Shown piece after piece: positions 62,686 through 64,000 of a stretch of DNA of 64,000 nt (its first letter is position 1; each line of letters opens with the position of its first letter). Source of the DNA: Thainema sp966674685 (GTDB taxonomy: Bacteria; Cyanobacteriota; Cyanobacteriia; Phormidesmidales; Phormidesmidaceae); assembly GCA_966674685.1 (NCBI GenBank), contig CBKWJC010000014.1:1-64000 (forward strand), in the 5' to 3' direction. The notes beneath the pieces were generated by a model. It saw only the letters and a program-made list of their open reading frames with translations. It had not been told where the DNA came from and made no database searches. The position numbers and the translations under genes are program-made.

Positions 62686-62970
62686 GTGCCGAAAGCAGTT
62701 TGGAATGGAGCCGTCTTGGCGGAAAGCGATCAGTGTGAGGTCGTTGAAGGCAACCAGTATTTTCCGCCCGATGCCATTAATCAGGACTATTTTCAACCCA
62801 GCGATACCCACACCACCTGTCCGTGGAAGGGAGTTGCGAGCTATTACACCGTTGTCGTGGACGGTCAGGAGAATAAAGATGCGGCTTGGTATTATCCAGA
62901 GCCGAAGGATGCCGCCAAAAATATCAAGGGCTATGTGGCGTTTTGGCGGGGTGTGAAGGTGGAGAGTTAG
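62686..62970 (+). CDS. DUF427 protein
   Basis: From the GTG at 62686 (site GGAGG at 62675-62679, six bases away) the protein has 94 residues and begins VPKAVWNGAVLAESDQCEVVEGN, with translation from Met. Conserved DUF427 parts are YFPPDAIN, HTTCPWKGVASYYTVVVDG and AWYYPEPKDAAKNIKGYVAFW. An ATG at 62668 would lie upstream of the ribosome site and is rejected. Function unknown; it is a single small domain with a possible nucleotide or cofactor pocket. Confidence 0.93.
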   Translation: MPKAVWNGAVLAESDQCEVVEGNQYFPPDAINQDYFQPSDTHTTCPWKGVASYYTVVVDGQENKDAAWYYPEPKDAAKNIKGYVAFWRGVKVES

Positions 62971-63141
62971 GGAGTTGGTGGTTGGTGGTTGATGGTGGTG
63001 GGTGGATGGGTAGATGAGTGAGTGGGGGGAAGTGGGGGTGAGTGGAATGTTACCCGTGTGGGGGAATGCTGGCGTGCGAAATGCGATCGCAACTTGCTGA
63101 GGTTATTGCATGTCAACCATTGAACATTAGGGTTTCAAATC

Positions 63142-63645
63142 ATGACTGCAACAACCATTCAAAAACCGACGCTCCGCCTTGGCTCTCGGGGCCGTGATGT
63201 GGAAGAACTTCAGCGTTTGCTCAATCACTACAACTACGGGTTGCCTGTTGATGGCATCTTTGGTGCTTGGACAGAGGGCTGTGTGAAGGACTATCAGTTC
63301 ACTCATTTTCTGAAAAATGACGGCGTTGTCGCAAACAAAACCTGGCGGGCTTTGTATTCTGGCGCACCCGTCGATATGCCCATTCTCCGCCGTGGCAGTC
63401 GCCAGGATGAGGTACGGATTGTGCAAACGATTCTGACCTATCTGATTGAGAACCACACCCAGTTTTCGACTTACTACAACGGCGCTGTTGACGGCGTCTA
63501 TGGCGCAACAACCGAGAGCGCAGTTAAAGCGTTTCAGCGCAACAGTGGTTTGGTGGCCGATGGTATCGTTGGCGATCGCACCTGGCATGGTCTGAGCAAG
63601 CACGGCTATTTGCTGTACTACGCACAAGAAGATCTCGCGGCCTAG
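63142..63645 (+). CDS. peptidoglycan-binding protein with two PG-binding domains
   Basis: A 167-residue protein with two PG_binding_1 domains: residues about 10-75 (LRLGSRGRDVEELQRLLNHY, VDGIFGAWTEGCVKDYQ) and 80-160 (LRRGSRQDEVRIVQTILTYL, VDGVYGATTESAVKAFQRNSGL). No signal peptide is present, so either it is exported otherwise or acts on lysis. No catalytic domain is attached. It could tether a partner to the cell wall. The 3' side has a terminator at 63719-63744. Confidence 0.9.
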   Translation: MTATTIQKPTLRLGSRGRDVEELQRLLNHYNYGLPVDGIFGAWTEGCVKDYQFTHFLKNDGVVANKTWRALYSGAPVDMPILRRGSRQDEVRIVQTILTYLIENHTQFSTYYNGAVDGVYGATTESAVKAFQRNSGLVADGIVGDRTWHGLSKHGYLLYYAQEDLAA

Positions 63646-63718
63646 TCAAGTTATCTGACCATTGACTTGATAGGGGCGAATAGTATTCATCCTTATCAAG
63701 TCAAAAAATTCAGTAAAA

Positions 63719-63744
63719 AACCTCAATCCGCTAGGACTGAGGTT
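63719..63744 (+). terminator. terminator after the peptidoglycan-binding gene
   Basis: Arms AACCTCA and TGAGGTT, extended by T-A and CC/GG pairs around GCTA with one mismatch, preceded by AAAAAA and followed by AAAAAC, so it works best on the minus strand but can act both ways. A second inverted repeat, TTGACTTGAT at 63662 with its complement at 63695, lies between it and the gene. Confidence 0.65.
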
Positions 63745-63824
63745 AAAAACATTAGGGTTCTCTTAATTAAGACTTCAGGATTGCCACCAAAGTTTCCGCA
63801 ATTTATAAAAAATCGGCAAAATAA

Positions 63825-64000
63825 TTATTCTTGCGCTTGCCACTGCTGGTAACACAACTGGGGCGCAGGCTCAGCTGGCTGAGGCGAATTCAGGATCATC
63901 TCGCCAGTGGATGCGATCTTGACCAAGATCACTTCAGTTTGCGGATCATAGTTTTCCATAATCTGACGACAAGCAGCCCGTTTTTCTGGCTGAATCAATT
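63825..64000 (-). CDS. hypothetical protein, 5' end cut by the window edge
   Basis: An open frame enters from the right edge and stops at 63825 (TAA). The visible 58 residues read LIQPEKRAACRQIMENYDPQ, then TEVILVKIASTGEMILNSPQ and an end PAPQLCYQQWQAQE. The start lies beyond the window. I do not recognise the family; the composition is like the neighbours and codon use is normal, so it is probably a real gene. Confidence 0.6.
   Translation of the reverse strand, partial: LIQPEKRAACRQIMENYDPQTEVILVKIASTGEMILNSPQPAEPAPQLCYQQWQAQE

Overview
The window comes from a cyanobacterial chromosome. The octamer GCGATCGC (HIP1) occurs throughout. The genes include the large Mg-chelatase subunit ChlH, tocopherol cyclase, Ycf35, a Tab2/Atab2-type protein, a type IV pilus motor set and many families typical of cyanobacteria. 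I cannot fix the genus. There are no rRNA genes, CRISPR arrays or transposase genes, and I found one tRNA gene.

Layout. Positions 1-3240 are the right end of an integrated element lying against the 3' end of a tRNA-Arg(CCT) gene. It carries a tyrosine recombinase, a standalone Spo11/Topo VIA-like protein, a ribbon-helix-helix-type regulator with three palindromic operators, and a small membrane protein. From 3.5 to 31.5 kb the content is mostly core: tocopherol cyclase with a lipid kinase, RsfS, the DUF2997-Ycf35-ferredoxin trio, a saccharopine-dehydrogenase-like enzyme, pilB-pilT-pilC, the chaperone cluster grpE-dnaK-dnaJ followed by tusA and rsgA, a CNNM/CBS membrane protein, a CHASE2 nucleotide cyclase, a ClC/CBS/Usp fusion, a TldE-like protein and a Tab2-like protein. 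From 31.9 to 34.5 kb is an AT-rich two-gene MBOAT plus SGNH acyltransferase cassette, which looks acquired. From 35.0 to 39.6 kb is an ABC exporter operon (ATPase, FtsX-like permease, HlyD adaptor). It is followed by a 1449-residue histidine kinase with seven PAS domains, an LpxB-like glycosyltransferase and chlH.

From 50.5 to 55.3 kb is an accessory island of small toxin-antitoxin-type modules: an antitoxin-like gene fused operonically to an AT-rich 646-residue PD-(D/E)XK protein, MntA/HepT (hepT frameshifted), BrnT/BrnA, and a UPF0175/DUF3368 pair. These are interspersed with repeats made from the first codons of mntA joined at HIP1 sites to a second repeat. After it come a chemotaxis receptor, a Uma2 nuclease-like protein, the E2 subunit of pyruvate dehydrogenase, YlqD, an acyl-CoA/acyl-ACP synthetase, a DUF427 protein and a peptidoglycan-binding protein. 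A gene cut by the right edge closes the window.

The most novel-looking unit is the two-gene operon at 50602-52771: a small antitoxin-like protein and a large nuclease-fold protein of no family I recognise, one base apart. Other items worth attention are the Topo VIA-like protein in the tRNA-Arg element, three families of dispersed hairpin repeats, a 79-bp MITE with a 3-bp target duplication, an eight-base-period AACGTT array, and a ClC protein whose gating glutamate is replaced by glutamine.
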